Shown here in pieces: positions 1 through 15,071 of a stretch of 64,000 nt of DNA. How positions within the stretch are numbered: the stretch's first letter is position 1; the number at the start of each line of letters is the position of its first letter. The DNA is from Prado023 sp963777855. Its GTDB lineage: Bacteria > Actinomycetota > Actinomycetes > S36-B12 > CAIYMF01. The position numbers were made by a program, and so were the translations under genes. Location: the NCBI GenBank assembly GCA_963777855.1, contig CAVZRW010000008.1, forward strand, positions 1 to 64,000, written 5' to 3'. The notes under the pieces are model-generated. The model ran no database searches. It was not told the DNA's origin and worked only from the letters and a program-made list of their open reading frames with translations.

Positions 1-482
1 ACATCCGGCCCCCCGTGCCCGGCACGGTGGGTGATCTGCCAGATGGGCCGAACTCCGGCGGTGGCCAGATCGAGGGCGGCCTGCACCTGGGGCGCCAGAC
101 GACGGGCCAGTTGACCATCAGCCGCACGCCCGCGGCCTCGGCCGCGGCAATCATCCGGTCGGCCCCCTCGAGCGTGGCCGCCATCGGCTTCTCGACCATC
201 ACGTGGAGTCCCGCCCGGCAGCCTCCACCGCCACATCCGGGCCGGGCGTTATCGCAGAACACGTAGACCACGTCGAGCGGCGTTCGGTCGATCATCTCGC
301 GAATGTCGCCGGATAAGCCGGCACCCATACTGCTGCGTCGCGCGGTCTACCAGAGCCTGGTTCGGATCGGCCACCGCCGCAAGTTCCGCCTTGTCCGACG
401 CGGCCAGGTTCTCCAGGTTGCCCCACACGTGGTCGTGCGTCAGCCCGGCCACGCCAATGCGATAGGTCTTGGTCATCATCAT
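1..482 (-). pseudogene. Gfo/Idh/MocA-family NAD(P)-dependent oxidoreductase, N-terminal part, frame-broken, runs off the window edge
   Basis: The minus strand opens with three tandem ATGs (482, 479, 476) and reads a Rossmann start, TKTYRIGVAGLTHDHVWGN, then AELAAVADPNQALVDRA, typical of Gfo/Idh enzymes. Reading on in other frames gives GDIREMIDRTPLDVVYVF, then GLHVMVEKPMAATLEGADRM with the family's EKP motif, then AAALDLATAGVRPIWQITHR. At least three single-base indels (near 92, 240 and 328) are needed to join these pieces. Such enzymes oxidise sugars or inositols with NAD(P). It lies 4-10 bases downstream of an MFS gene, which suggests a sugar-uptake operon. Base composition and style differ from the rest of the window, so it is probably foreign to this genome (see the junction at 1550-1557). 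Confidence 0.7.
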
Positions 483-485
483 TCC

Positions 486-935
486 CTATTCCCGCACTTC
501 TCCTGCCGCCTCGTCGCGAAACGCCAGGCCGACGAAGGCAGTGGCGGCCAGGCCGATCGCCGCGGCGGTGTACCAGAACAGCGAGTAGTCGAGAGCGTCC
601 ACCAGCAGGCGTGCAATGGGCCGAAAGCCATCCGTTCAGCGCGCCGGCCACCAGGGGCCCGACGCCCAGGATGACCATCATGAAAACGGTCTGGACGGGT
701 AACGGGTGTCGGCCGGTGAAGTCGGTTCCAGAATGACGCGGGCCGCGAAGAAAGCGAACGAGAAGCCGTGGAACAATTGCGCGGCGACGATCAACGGCAA
801 CGGCAGCCCGGTCGTGCCGAAAAAGGCGTACTTGAGGAGATGAGCGCCGTACCGACGACGAGCACGCACCCCGCCTCGTCCGCTTGGCTAGGCGGAATGG
901 CCCCGAACAACAAACCGGAAATGATGAACACGAAT
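486..935 (-). pseudogene. MFS transporter (nucleoside/sugar permease-like), C-terminal part, frame-broken
   Basis: The minus strand reads, in shifting frames, KYAFFGTTGLPLPLIVAAQL then FHGFSFAFFAARVILE, then MMVILGVGPLVAGALNGWL, then DYSLFWYTAAAIGLAATAFV and a short polar tail ending at a TAG at 486-488. This is the last four or so membrane helices of a major facilitator of the nucleoside:H+ symporter style. Several single-base indels separate the pieces (around 600-640, 700 and 850-880). Its stop is just before the Gfo/Idh start, so the two were probably co-transcribed. The N-terminal half is missing: upstream, at about 935-953, the sequence changes to an unrelated plus-strand ABC ATPase, likely another join. 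Confidence 0.55.
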
Positions 936-953
936 AGAGACGCTACGGAACCG

Positions 954-1550
954 ATGAGCGAACGCGCTTTGATCATGGCAAAACAGGTGGGGAAATGGGT
1001 CGAGAGCGCGGGAGAACGCCTGGATATCTTGACAGGTGTCGACCTCTCGATCAAACGCGGCGAAAGCCTGAGTATCGTCGGTACCTCAGGCTCCGGAAAA
1101 TCGACCTTGCTTGGTTTGCTCGCGGGCCTTGACCGACCCTCGGCGGGAGAGATCGAACTGGCCGGCCATCGTCTGTCCGCGCTAGACGAAGACGGCCTGG
1201 CTCGGCTGCGGACGCAACTCGTCGGATTCGTGTTCCAGTCTTTCCAGCTGCTGCCGAGCTTCACCGCGCTGGAGAATGCCATGCTGCCGTTAGAACTGGC
1301 CGGCAAGCTCGACGAGGCCAAGGATCGGGCTCAGGACATTCTGGCACGGGTCGGACTCGAGCACCGTCTCGGACATTACCCGCGACAGCTTTCCGGAGGC
1401 GAACAGCAGCGGGTGGCGTTGGCCCGCGCCTTCATCACCCAGCCTACGATCCTCTTTGCCGACGAACCGACCGGCAATCTGGACAGCCGTACCGGCCAGA
1501 CGGTCATCGACACCCTGTTCGAACTCAATCATGAAAACCGCACGACTCTG
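954..1550 (+). pseudogene. ABC transporter ATP-binding protein (YbbA/LolD-type), truncated before its H-loop
   Basis: From ATG 954 about 199 residues read cleanly: ILTGVDLSIKRGESLSIVG, Walker A GTSGSGKST, Q-loop VFQSFQLLPSFTALENA, signature LSGGEQQRVALARAF and Walker B ILFADEPTGNLD. The order and wording are close to the YbbA/LolD subfamily, ATPases that power membrane extraction of lipids or esterases. The family continues after NRTTL with a short strand and the H-loop (VTHD), but here the reading stops at 1550 and fusA sequence on the other strand starts by 1558. About 30 C-terminal residues are missing. GC content is clearly lower than in the main block and the protein looks proteobacterial, so I treat it as a contaminating fragment. 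Confidence 0.8.
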
Positions 1551-1557
1551 GCGCGCC
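1550..1557. other. Chimeric join between ABC ATPase fragment and actinobacterial fusA
   Basis: The ABC ATPase homology on the plus strand ends with Leu at 1548-1550, and EF-G homology on the minus strand (HQINI) ends at 1558. Between them is only GCGCGCC, which with base 1550 forms the palindrome GGCGCGCC. Both proteins are cut inside conserved cores. A natural rearrangement that destroyed fusA, an essential gene, is not credible unless another copy exists, so a join made during library construction or assembly is the simplest reading. Confidence 0.8.
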
Positions 1558-1800
<243 letters not shown>

Positions 1801-1836
1801 GATCGAACTCCGAATCTGAAAAGGGGTGGTGGGGGC

Positions 1837-2307
1837 TTACCAGCGGTAGTGCGCGAAGGCCTTGTTGGCCTCAGCCATCTTGTGGGTGTCCTCGCGCTTC
1901 TTCACCGCGGCACCCAGACCGTTGGAGGCGTCCAGGATCTCGTTCATGAGGCGCTCGGTCATCGTCTTCTCGCGCCGGGCGCGGGAGTAGCCGACCAGCC
2001 AGCGCAGCGCCAGCGTGTGGGCGCGGCCGGGCTTGACCTCGACCGGCACCTGGTAGGTGGCGCCACCGACACGGCGGCTGCGCACCTCGAGGGTGGGGCG
2101 GACGTTGTCCAGGGCACGCTTGAGGGTGATCACGGGATCGGTGCCGGTCTTCTCGCGGCACCCCTCGAGCGCGCCGTACACGATGCGCTCAGCGGTGGAC
2201 TTCTTGCCGTCCAGCAGGATCTTGTTGACCAGCTGGGTCACGACCGGCGAGCCGTAGACCGGGTCGACGATGACGGGACGCTTGGCTGCGGGGCCCTTGC
2301 GAGGCAT
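1837..2307 (-). CDS. rpsG: 30S ribosomal protein S7
   Basis: A 156-residue protein, the usual S7 length. It starts MPRKGPAAKRPVIVDPVYGS and holds NKILLDGKKSTAERIVYGAL, VRSRRVGGATYQVPVEV and ALRWLVGYSRARREKTM, then ends KAFAHYRW. S7 binds the 3' major domain of 16S rRNA and starts assembly of the 30S head. The ATG (2307-2305) shares one base with the rpsL stop (TGATG), so translation is coupled. An in-frame extension upstream to 2745 exists but only reads rpsL in the wrong frame. In other bacteria S7 represses its own operon by binding its mRNA; I see no clear site here. Confidence 0.98.
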   Translation of the reverse strand: MPRKGPAAKRPVIVDPVYGSPVVTQLVNKILLDGKKSTAERIVYGALEGCREKTGTDPVITLKRALDNVRPTLEVRSRRVGGATYQVPVEVKPGRAHTLALRWLVGYSRARREKTMTERLMNEILDASNGLGAAVKKREDTHKMAEANKAFAHYRW

Positions 2308-2681
2308 CAGCTCTTCTCCTTCTTGGCGCCGTAGCGGCTGCGCGCCTGCTTGCGGTTCTTCACACCCTGGGTGTCCAGGGCACCGCGCACGATCTTGTAG
2401 CGCACGCCGGGCAGGTCCTTCACGCGGCCGCCGCGCACGAGCACGATCGAGTGCTCCTGCAGGTTGTGGCCGACGCCCGGGATGTAGGCGGTGACCTCGA
2501 TGCCGCTGCTCAGCCGCACGCGCGCAACCTTGCGCAGCGCGGAGTTCGGCTTCTTGGGCGTGGTCGTGTAGACGCGAGTGCAGACGCCGCGACGCTGCGG
2601 GCTGCCCTTCAGGGCAGGCGTCTTGTTCTTCGCGACCTTGTCCTGCCGGCCCTTGCGGACCAACTGCTGGATCGTGGGCAC
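2307..2681 (-). CDS. rpsL: 30S ribosomal protein S12
   Basis: 124 residues from a GTG start (2681): MPTIQQLVRKGRQDKVAKNK, the decoding-site segment TTTPKKPNSALRKVARVRLS, and SIVLVRGGRVKDLPGVRYKI. S12 controls decoding accuracy in the A site. Both lysines whose mutation gives streptomycin resistance (in TPKKPNS and in GRVKDLPG) are present, so the sequence is the sensitive form. It is the first gene of the str operon (rpsL-rpsG-fusA). About 340 bases without a gene lie upstream, between it and the DUF4190 gene. Confidence 0.98.
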   Translation of the reverse strand: MPTIQQLVRKGRQDKVAKNKTPALKGSPQRRGVCTRVYTTTPKKPNSALRKVARVRLSSGIEVTAYIPGVGHNLQEHSIVLVRGGRVKDLPGVRYKIVRGALDTQGVKNRKQARSRYGAKKEKS

Positions 2682-3022
2682 TTCTACTCCGGTGCGTTGA
2701 GGCTTCGTGGTCAGTGTCTGATTTGCCCTGGATCGCCGCCCCCACGCGGTCGGGCGTGTCGCGCGCCTGTTCCCAGACTCACGATCGCGCTCGCTCAGAG
2801 GGTGGATGGCCCATGTCTCCCACCACGACCCGTGAGGGCTGCGGACCCGCCGACCGGCCGCCGTTGGGCGTCCAGGTCACTGCGGTGTGCGGGGAAGCAC
2901 GCAGTGCATCCGTGCGGCGCCCGGGGCAACCCAGGCACGGTCATCAAGACTACCGGCGGTTGCTCCGGTGACCAAATCGGTGCCCGCCCCGTGAGGGGCG
3001 CCACGCCGATCGGGGGCGGGGG
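2682..3022. promoter_or_regulatory. Intergenic region upstream of rpsL, presumed str operon promoter
   Basis: The 341 bases between the rpsL start and the stop of the DUF4190 gene hold no credible gene. The short frames here lack ribosome sites and have no protein likeness. The str operon promoter should lie here, reading toward lower coordinates, but I could not pick out a convincing -35/-10 pair. No strong hairpin for termination of the DUF4190 gene was found either. Confidence 0.35.
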
Positions 3023-3832
3023 TCAGAAGTTCGTCGAGGTGTCGGTCGTGATCTCGCCGTTGGCGATCAGGAAGACCATGCCGATGATGCCGACCACCAG
3101 TGCCAGGCCGACCAGGATGATGTTCGCCCAGGCCAGGACCTTCGTGGCGGTGTTCATCGTGCGGCCCTCGAGGCGGCCCATGGAGGCCTCGATGGCCCGG
3201 TTGGACTGTCCGGCCAGGACCAGCGCGGCGATGGCCGTGACGATCGGGCAGACCAGCCACGAGGCGATCGCCAGCACCAGGCCGATCACGGCCTTCGAAT
3301 CCGTCTGGCGGGGTGCGTAGGCGTTCTGCGGATAGGCGGGCGCGCCGTAGGCCGCCGGGGCACCCTGCCCGGGATACCCAGGTGCCCCGTACGGGCCCTG
3401 GGCGGCCGGTGGGTACCCGGGGGCCGGGTACTGGGGGCCCGGTGCGCCCGGCTGCCCGAGGCCAGCCTGGGCGGGATCCTGGGGGCTCCCGGGCGAGGGT
3501 GCCTGGCCGTAGGCGTTCGGGGCGTACGGGTCCTGCCCGTAGGGGGGCTGGTTGTAGGCCCCGGGGCCCGCCGGTGGGGGCGGTGCACCCCAGGCGGGCG
3601 GCTGGCCGGGCTCCTCGCCGGAGAGGCTGGCGCTGTAGCCCGGAGCCGGAGGGGGAGGTGGGGCCGCCGGGATCCCGTAGGCATCGGGGCCCGGGCCCGC
3701 AGGGGCCGGCGCAGCCGCCGGGCCCGGGTAGGGATCGGGGTCCGGCGTCGGCCCGCCGAGGACCGATCCCTCGGCCAGGGCGCTGTCGTCGGGGGTGGGG
3801 GTCTCATCGGGCGGGGGCGGCTGCAGTGACAC
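3023..3832 (-). CDS. DUF4190-like membrane protein with long proline/glycine/tyrosine-rich N-terminal domain
   Basis: 269 residues from GTG 3832. Residues 1-175 are low-complexity, rich in Pro, Gly, Tyr and Ala, with PAPGYPPAAQGPYGAPGYPG-type repeats. The C-terminal 90 residues hold two membrane helices (AVIGLVLAIASWLVCPIVTA and ILVGLALVVGIIGMVFLIAN) separated by a short basic loop, the DUF4190 pattern. A longer frame starts at 3904, but that start lies inside the rpoC terminator hairpin. A TACGAT box at 3844-3839, six bases before the GTG, fits a leaderless transcript and supports 3832. The role is unknown; such proteins are common in actinobacterial membranes, with the disordered tail in the cytoplasm. 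Confidence 0.8.
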   Translation of the reverse strand: MSLQPPPPDETPTPDDSALAEGSVLGGPTPDPDPYPGPAAAPAPAGPGPDAYGIPAAPPPPPAPGYSASLSGEEPGQPPAWGAPPPPAGPGAYNQPPYGQDPYAPNAYGQAPSPGSPQDPAQAGLGQPGAPGPQYPAPGYPPAAQGPYGAPGYPGQGAPAAYGAPAYPQNAYAPRQTDSKAVIGLVLAIASWLVCPIVTAIAALVLAGQSNRAIEASMGRLEGRTMNTATKVLAWANIILVGLALVVGIIGMVFLIANGEITTDTSTNF

Positions 3833-3838
3833 GTCGTG

Positions 3839-3844
3839 ATCGTA
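3839..3844 (-). promoter_or_regulatory. Probable -10 box for a leaderless DUF4190-gene transcript
   Basis: TACGAT on the minus strand ends six bases before the GTG at 3832. This spacing puts the expected transcription start on or next to the start codon. The same six-base gap is seen before four other genes in the window. No clear -35 is visible. Confidence 0.45.
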
Positions 3845-3872
3845 TCCCGCCCGGGGCCCGGGGGCCGGATGC

Positions 3873-3914
3873 ACGAGCAGGGGTGGTGCGCCGTCGCGCA
3901 CCACCCCTGCTCGT
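3873..3914 (-). terminator. Intrinsic-type terminator after rpoC
   Basis: Perfect 18-bp inverted repeat, arms 3873-3890 and 3897-3914, loop of six bases (CCGTCG), beginning 19 bases beyond the rpoC stop. It lacks a clean U-run, as is common in actinobacteria. It separates the rpoBC unit from the DUF4190 gene. Confidence 0.85.
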
Positions 3915-3932
3915 CGACTCGTGCGGGTCGGC

Positions 3933-7815
<3,883 letters not shown>

Positions 7816-7903
7816 GGTGGGTTCCTTGGTTCGTGTGCGGGTCGTCGTCGTTATGTGTCGGCGCTGATCCGGACCGGCGAGCGGTCGGGTCCGGACCAGC
7901 CGG

Positions 7904-11398
<3,495 letters not shown>

Positions 11399-11827
11399 GA
11401 CAGGTCCTTCCAGGACGGTTCACTGCGGTCGGCACGCGATCCCTCCCCGACTGCCCCGAGGCCGACCACGGATGTGGACATGGCTCTCGCAGGGGACAGG
11501 GTGGGGGAAAAGGACAGCGCAAAGCGGCAGCATACCCGAAAGGGCAGCCGCTGTCGATCTCCGGCCCGGAATCCGGTTGACGGTTCATCGTTCGTGCGCC
11601 GTTCCCAGCCACTCGACAGCGGGTGACCCAGCTCGTGCGCACGACCCTCGAACCGCCGACCGAGCCTGGCCCGAGGGCCACGCACCGAACCAGCACGCGA
11701 AGCGTCGAACTCAGGGTGCCTGCCGCACGCGCCGGAGTCAAGTACCCACGGACAGGTTCGACTGCAGGACGAGTACGACGGCCCCGGGGGCCCTGGGGCC
11801 ACGCCGCGCGGCCACGGGCCACAACGA
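11399..11827. promoter_or_regulatory. rplL-rpoB intergenic region, presumed rpoB promoter
   Basis: 429 bases without a supported gene, between the hairpin after rplL and the rpoB start. Actinobacterial rpoBC normally has its own promoter here, downstream of a terminator or attenuator. The strand reading toward rpoB is AT-richer than the surrounding genes, but I could not fix one promoter with confidence. Confidence 0.4.
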
Positions 11828-11866
11828 CGACCGGGCGCACCCCCGTGGTGGGGGTGCGCCCGGTCG
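11828..11866 (-). terminator. Terminator/attenuator between rplL and rpoB
   Basis: Perfect 17-bp inverted repeat, arms 11828-11844 and 11850-11866 with a five-base loop, starting 28 bases after the rplL stop. It should reduce or stop readthrough from rplJL into rpoBC, as attenuators do at this place in other bacteria. Confidence 0.8.
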
Positions 11867-11893
11867 TGTGGTGCGGGGCGGGTCAGCGCAGTG

Positions 11894-12283
11894 TCACTTG
11901 ACGGACACCTTGGCGCCGGCGGCCTCGAGGGCGGCCTTGGCCTTCTCGGCGGCCTCCTTGTTGACCTTCTCGACGACGGGCTTGGGAGCGCCCTCGACGA
12001 GGTCCTTGGCCTCCTTGAGACCCAGGCTGGTCAGCGTGCGGACCTCCTTGATGACCTGGATCTTCTTGTCGCCGGCGTCCTCGAGGATGACGTCGAACTC
12101 GTCCTTCTCCTCGACGGCCTCGGCAGCGGCGCCGCCGCCGACCGGGCCGGCAGCAGCCACGGCGACCGGGGCGGCCGCGGTGACGTCGAAGGTCTCCTCG
12201 AACTGCTTGACGAACTCGGACAGCTCGATCAGCGTCATCTCCTTGAACGCGTCGAGCAGGTCATCGGTGCTCAGCTTCGCCAT
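11894..12283 (-). CDS. rplL: 50S ribosomal protein L7/L12
   Basis: 129 residues. The N-terminal dimer domain MAKLSTDDLLDAFKEMTLIE is followed by an Ala/Gly-rich hinge (about 35-55) and the C-terminal factor-binding domain EFDVILEDAGDKKIQVIKEV, RTLTSLGLKEAKDLVEGAPK. L7/L12 forms the flexible stalk that recruits and activates EF-G, EF-Tu and IF2. It is 60 bases downstream of rplJ, whose product carries the L12 dimers, and is followed by a strong hairpin. Confidence 0.98.
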   Translation of the reverse strand: MAKLSTDDLLDAFKEMTLIELSEFVKQFEETFDVTAAAPVAVAAAGPVGGGAAAEAVEEKDEFDVILEDAGDKKIQVIKEVRTLTSLGLKEAKDLVEGAPKPVVEKVNKEAAEKAKAALEAAGAKVSVK

Positions 12284-12343
12284 GATGGCGTTCCTCTCTC
12301 GTTTCCGGCCGGTGCCGGGGGTGGGCTGATTGCAAAGGGCGAA

Positions 12344-13060
12344 TCAGCCCTCGGCGTTCTCCTCGGCTGCGGCCGCAGCGTCGGTGTCGACCTCGGCGGT
12401 TGCCTCGGCCGGTGCGTCCGCGGCGTCAGCCTCGGTCGCGGGGGCCTCGGCGACAGCCTCGGCCTCTGTCTCGGGAGCCTCGGCCGGAGCCTCGGCGACA
12501 ACGTCGGCGGCCGGCGCGGAACCGGCACCGCCGATGATCGACGGGTCCGCCTCGGCGGCGGCCCGCAGGGCGTCGATGGTCCGCGCCGCCTGCGACAGCG
12601 GGGCGGCGAACAGCGACACGGCCTGCTGCAGCGACGCGTTCATCGCGCCGGCGAGCTTGGCCAGCAGGACCTCGCGCGACTCCAGGTCGGCGAGCTTGCT
12701 GACCTCGGCCGCCGAGAGCACCTTGCCCTCGAGGTACCCGCCCTTGATGACCAGGTTGGGGTGCGCCTTGGCGAAGTCACGCAGGCCCTTGGCGGCCTCG
12801 ACCGGGTCCCCCTTGACGAAGGCGATGGCGCTGGGCCCGGCGAGCAGCTCGTCGAGACCCTCGACCCCGGCGTCCCTGGCCGCGATCTTGGTCAGCGTGT
12901 TCTTCACCACGGCGTAGGTGGCGTTGCCGGCCAGGGAGCGACGCAGCGTCTTGAGCTGGGCCACGGTCAGGCCGCGATACTCCGTCAGGACCGCCGCACT
13001 CGAGGAGCGGAACTCCTCGGTGATCTCCTGGACGGCGGTGGACTTGGGATTCCGCGCCAT
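12344..13060 (-). CDS. rplJ: 50S ribosomal protein L10, with a long acidic Ala/Glu C-terminal tail
   Basis: 238 residues. Residues 1-175 are a standard L10: EITEEFRSSSAAVLTEYRGL, LRRSLAGNATYAVVKNTLTK, GPSAIAFVKGDPVEAAKGLR, then the alpha-8 helix that anchors L12 dimers (LAGAMNASLQQAVSLFAAPL). The last ~60 residues are an Ala/Glu/Pro/Asp run (AEAPAEAPETEAEAVAEAPA) not part of the usual domain. L10 binds 23S rRNA at the GTPase centre. In many bacteria the L10-L12 complex binds the rplJ leader to repress the operon; a hairpin at 13110-13134 could be part of such a leader. Confidence 0.96.
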   Translation of the reverse strand: MARNPKSTAVQEITEEFRSSSAAVLTEYRGLTVAQLKTLRRSLAGNATYAVVKNTLTKIAARDAGVEGLDELLAGPSAIAFVKGDPVEAAKGLRDFAKAHPNLVIKGGYLEGKVLSAAEVSKLADLESREVLLAKLAGAMNASLQQAVSLFAAPLSQAARTIDALRAAAEADPSIIGGAGSAPAADVVAEAPAEAPETEAEAVAEAPATEADAADAPAEATAEVDTDAAAAAEENAEG

Positions 13061-13109
13061 GATTCTCCTTGTGTGCAGTGCGACCCCTGTCCGGGCCCCG
13101 GAATGACGA

Positions 13110-13134
13110 ACGCCCCGGCGCAGGCGCGGGGCGT
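13110..13134 (-). promoter_or_regulatory. Leader hairpin upstream of rplJ, possible L10 autoregulation element
   Basis: An 8-bp stem (ACGCCCCG / CGGGGCGT) with a nine-base loop lies 50 bases before the rplJ start within a 333-base non-coding region (13061-13393). Position fits an L10(L12)4-binding leader, but I did not find the diagnostic kink-turn and internal-loop pattern, so the assignment is tentative. The rest of the region shows no gene. Confidence 0.25.
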
Positions 13135-13393
13135 GGGGCCGGGCGGCTCGTCCGGCACCGGGCCGGGACGTGTCATCCGATCACTGCTCTCACCTGCGCG
13201 GGCCGCCCGTGCGGGGCCTTCGGCTGCCTGGGGCAGCGACCAGCGGTCTTCGGTGCCCTCAGGGTACGCCAGCGCCCGGGGCGCGGCCAAATCACCGCCG
13301 AGGAGTTTACCTGGCGCAGGCCCTGGGCATGAAGAATGCCGCCATGGCCGCGACCATCGCGGACCACCATCCGAGCAGACGAGGAGGCTCCCC

Positions 13394-13690
13394 ATGAGCC
13401 AGCCCATGACCCCGGCGACCCCGGGCACCCCCATCCCCACCTTCCCCAACGGCAAGCCGATGGTCGACGCGTCCGGCCGGCCGGCCAGCCCGAAGAGCCG
13501 CCTGGCCGCCCTGCTGCTGATCCTGCTGCTGGGCCTGGGCCTGCAGCGCTTCTACGTCGGCAAGATCGGCACCGGGATCCTGTACCTGATCACGCTCGGC
13601 GGCCTGGGCATCTGGTTCCTCGTGGACCTCGTGATGATCCTGATCGGGTCGTTCACCGACAAGCAGGGCAGGGTCGTCGCCAACTGGTGA
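13394..13690 (+). CDS. TM2-domain small membrane protein
   Basis: 98 residues from ATG 13394, with GAGGAGG six bases upstream. A 33-residue Pro-rich polar start leads to a TM2 domain: KSRLAALLLILLLGLGLQRF, YVGKIGTGILYLITLGGLGI and WFLVDLVMILIGSF, two helices joined by the family's G.HRFYLG-like turn (here GLQRFYVGK). The cellular role of TM2 proteins is not known. It is the only plus-strand gene within the ribosomal block and ends 15 bases before a strong bidirectional terminator. The long plus-strand frame that runs into it from 11891 is antisense to rplJ/rplL and not coding. Confidence 0.9.
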   Translation: MSQPMTPATPGTPIPTFPNGKPMVDASGRPASPKSRLAALLLILLLGLGLQRFYVGKIGTGILYLITLGGLGIWFLVDLVMILIGSFTDKQGRVVANW

Positions 13691-13704
13691 CCTGCCCCCT
13701 CGAC

Positions 13705-13748
13705 CCATGACGAAGGCCCCCCGGGTATCCGGGGGGCCTTCGTCATGG
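13705..13748. terminator. Bidirectional terminator between the TM2 gene and rplA
   Basis: Perfect 20-bp inverted repeat, arms 13705-13724 and 13729-13748, with a GTAT tetraloop. It sits between two convergent genes (stops at 13690 and 13764) and can serve both. Confidence 0.9.
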
Positions 13749-13763
13749 ACTGGGCGGGGTGCC

Positions 13764-14480
13764 TCAGGCGGGCTCGTCCTCGCTGAGCAGGTCGCGCGAG
13801 CGGTTGGGATCCACCGGGATGCCGGGGCCCATCGTCGTCGACAGGGTGGTCTTGCGGATGTAGCGACCCTTGGCCGAGGACGGCTTCAGGCGCAGGATCT
13901 CGTCGAGCGCCGCGCCGTAGTTCTCCACGAGCTGGGTCTCGGTGAACGAGACCTTGCCGATGGGGAAGTTGAGGTTCGCGTGCTTGTCGGTGCGGAACTC
14001 GATCTTGCCGCCCTTGATGTCGGTCACGGCCTTGGCCACGTCCATGGTGACCGTGCCGGTCTTCGGGTTGGGCATCAGGCCACGGGGACCCAGCACCTTG
14101 CCCAGGCGGCCGACCTTGCCCATGAGGTCCGGCGTCGCGACCGCGGCGTCGAAGTCGGTCCAGCCGGCGGCGACCTTCTCGATCATGTCGTCGGAGCCGA
14201 CGAAGTCGGCACCCGCGGCGCGCGCCTCCTCAGCCTTGGCGGCGTTGGCGAAGACCAGGACCCGGGCGGTCTTGCCGGTGCCGTGCGGCAGGTTGACGGT
14301 GCCACGCACCATCTGGTCGGCCTTGCGGGGGTCGACCCCGAGGCGCATGGCGACCTCGACGGTCGCGTCGAACTTGGTGGGGCTGGTCTCCCGGGCCAGG
14401 CGCACCGCGGCCAGCGGGGTGTGCAGCTCGGTGGGATCGATCTTCTCGGCTGCCGTGCGGTAGCCCTTGCTGCGCTTCAT
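13764..14480 (-). CDS. rplA: 50S ribosomal protein L1
   Basis: 238 residues from ATG 14480 (MKRSKGYRTAAEKIDPTELH), with GAGAGGA upstream; the frame continues to 14531 but that part has no likeness to L1. Family marks include TVEVAMRLGVDPRKADQMVR, GTVNLPHGTGKTARVLVFAN, VLGPRGLMPNPKTGTVT and KHANLNFPIGKVSF. L1 binds 23S rRNA at the mobile stalk of the E site and in many bacteria represses its own rplKA mRNA. It is 75 bases downstream of rplK. Confidence 0.98.
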   Translation of the reverse strand: MKRSKGYRTAAEKIDPTELHTPLAAVRLARETSPTKFDATVEVAMRLGVDPRKADQMVRGTVNLPHGTGKTARVLVFANAAKAEEARAAGADFVGSDDMIEKVAAGWTDFDAAVATPDLMGKVGRLGKVLGPRGLMPNPKTGTVTMDVAKAVTDIKGGKIEFRTDKHANLNFPIGKVSFTETQLVENYGAALDEILRLKPSSAKGRYIRKTTLSTTMGPGIPVDPNRSRDLLSEDEPA

Positions 14481-14555
14481 GTGACGGATTCCTCTCCGTT
14501 GGTGGTGTGCGGGCCGCGCTGGCCCTACCACGCGTTCTGTGTGGGGCGGGGTGTC

Positions 14556-14990
14556 TCACTCGGAGACGGTGATGCCCATCTGGCGGGCGGTGCCCTCGAT
14601 GATCTTCATCGCGGCGTCGACGTCGTTGGCGTTGAGGTCGGGCATCTTGACCTCGGCGATCTCCTTGACCTGGGCGCGGGTGATCGAGCCGACCTTGTCC
14701 TTCTGCGGCACGCCCGAGCCCTTCTCCACGCCGGCCGCCTTGAGGATGAGCTTGGCTGCCGGGGGGGTCTTCAGGACGAAGTCGAACGAGCGGTCCTCGT
14801 AGACGGTGATCTCCACGGGGATGACCTGGCCGCGCTGGGCCTCGGTCGCCGCGTTGTACTGCTTGCAGAACTCCATGATGTTCACGCCGTGCTGGCCCAG
14901 CGCCGGCCCGACGGGCGGGGCGGGGTTGGCCTGGCCGGCCGTGATCTGGAGCTTGATCAGGCCAGTGACCTTCTTCTTCTTGGGAGGCAT
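14556..14990 (-). CDS. rplK: 50S ribosomal protein L11
   Basis: 144 residues, normal length: KKVTGLIKLQITAGQANPAP, PVGPALGQHGVNIMEFCKQY, then the C-terminal rRNA-binding domain KVGSITRAQVKEIAEVKMPD and ARQMGITV. L11 binds the GTPase-centre rRNA and is needed for stringent-response signalling; the PVGPALGQHG segment is the thiostrepton-contact region. It follows nusG by 81 bases and precedes rplA in the usual order. Confidence 0.98.
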   Translation of the reverse strand: MPPKKKKVTGLIKLQITAGQANPAPPVGPALGQHGVNIMEFCKQYNAATEAQRGQVIPVEITVYEDRSFDFVLKTPPAAKLILKAAGVEKGSGVPQKDKVGSITRAQVKEIAEVKMPDLNANDVDAAMKIIEGTARQMGITVSE

Positions 14991-15071
14991 TTCTCGGGTC
15001 CTTCGTGTGGGTGCACCCGCGGCGCCTTCACCGCGGGAATCTGTGGGGCCGACGCCGTGGGCGTCGTCGGC

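Noticed and set aside
7816..7903. Terminator between rpoB and rpoC
   Set aside because: Only imperfect CCGGACC-type complementarity is present; the two genes are normally co-transcribed.
11891..13393. Plus-strand extension of the TM2 gene
   Set aside because: It is antisense to rplL and rplJ; the GAGGAGG site and TM2 domain begin at 13394.
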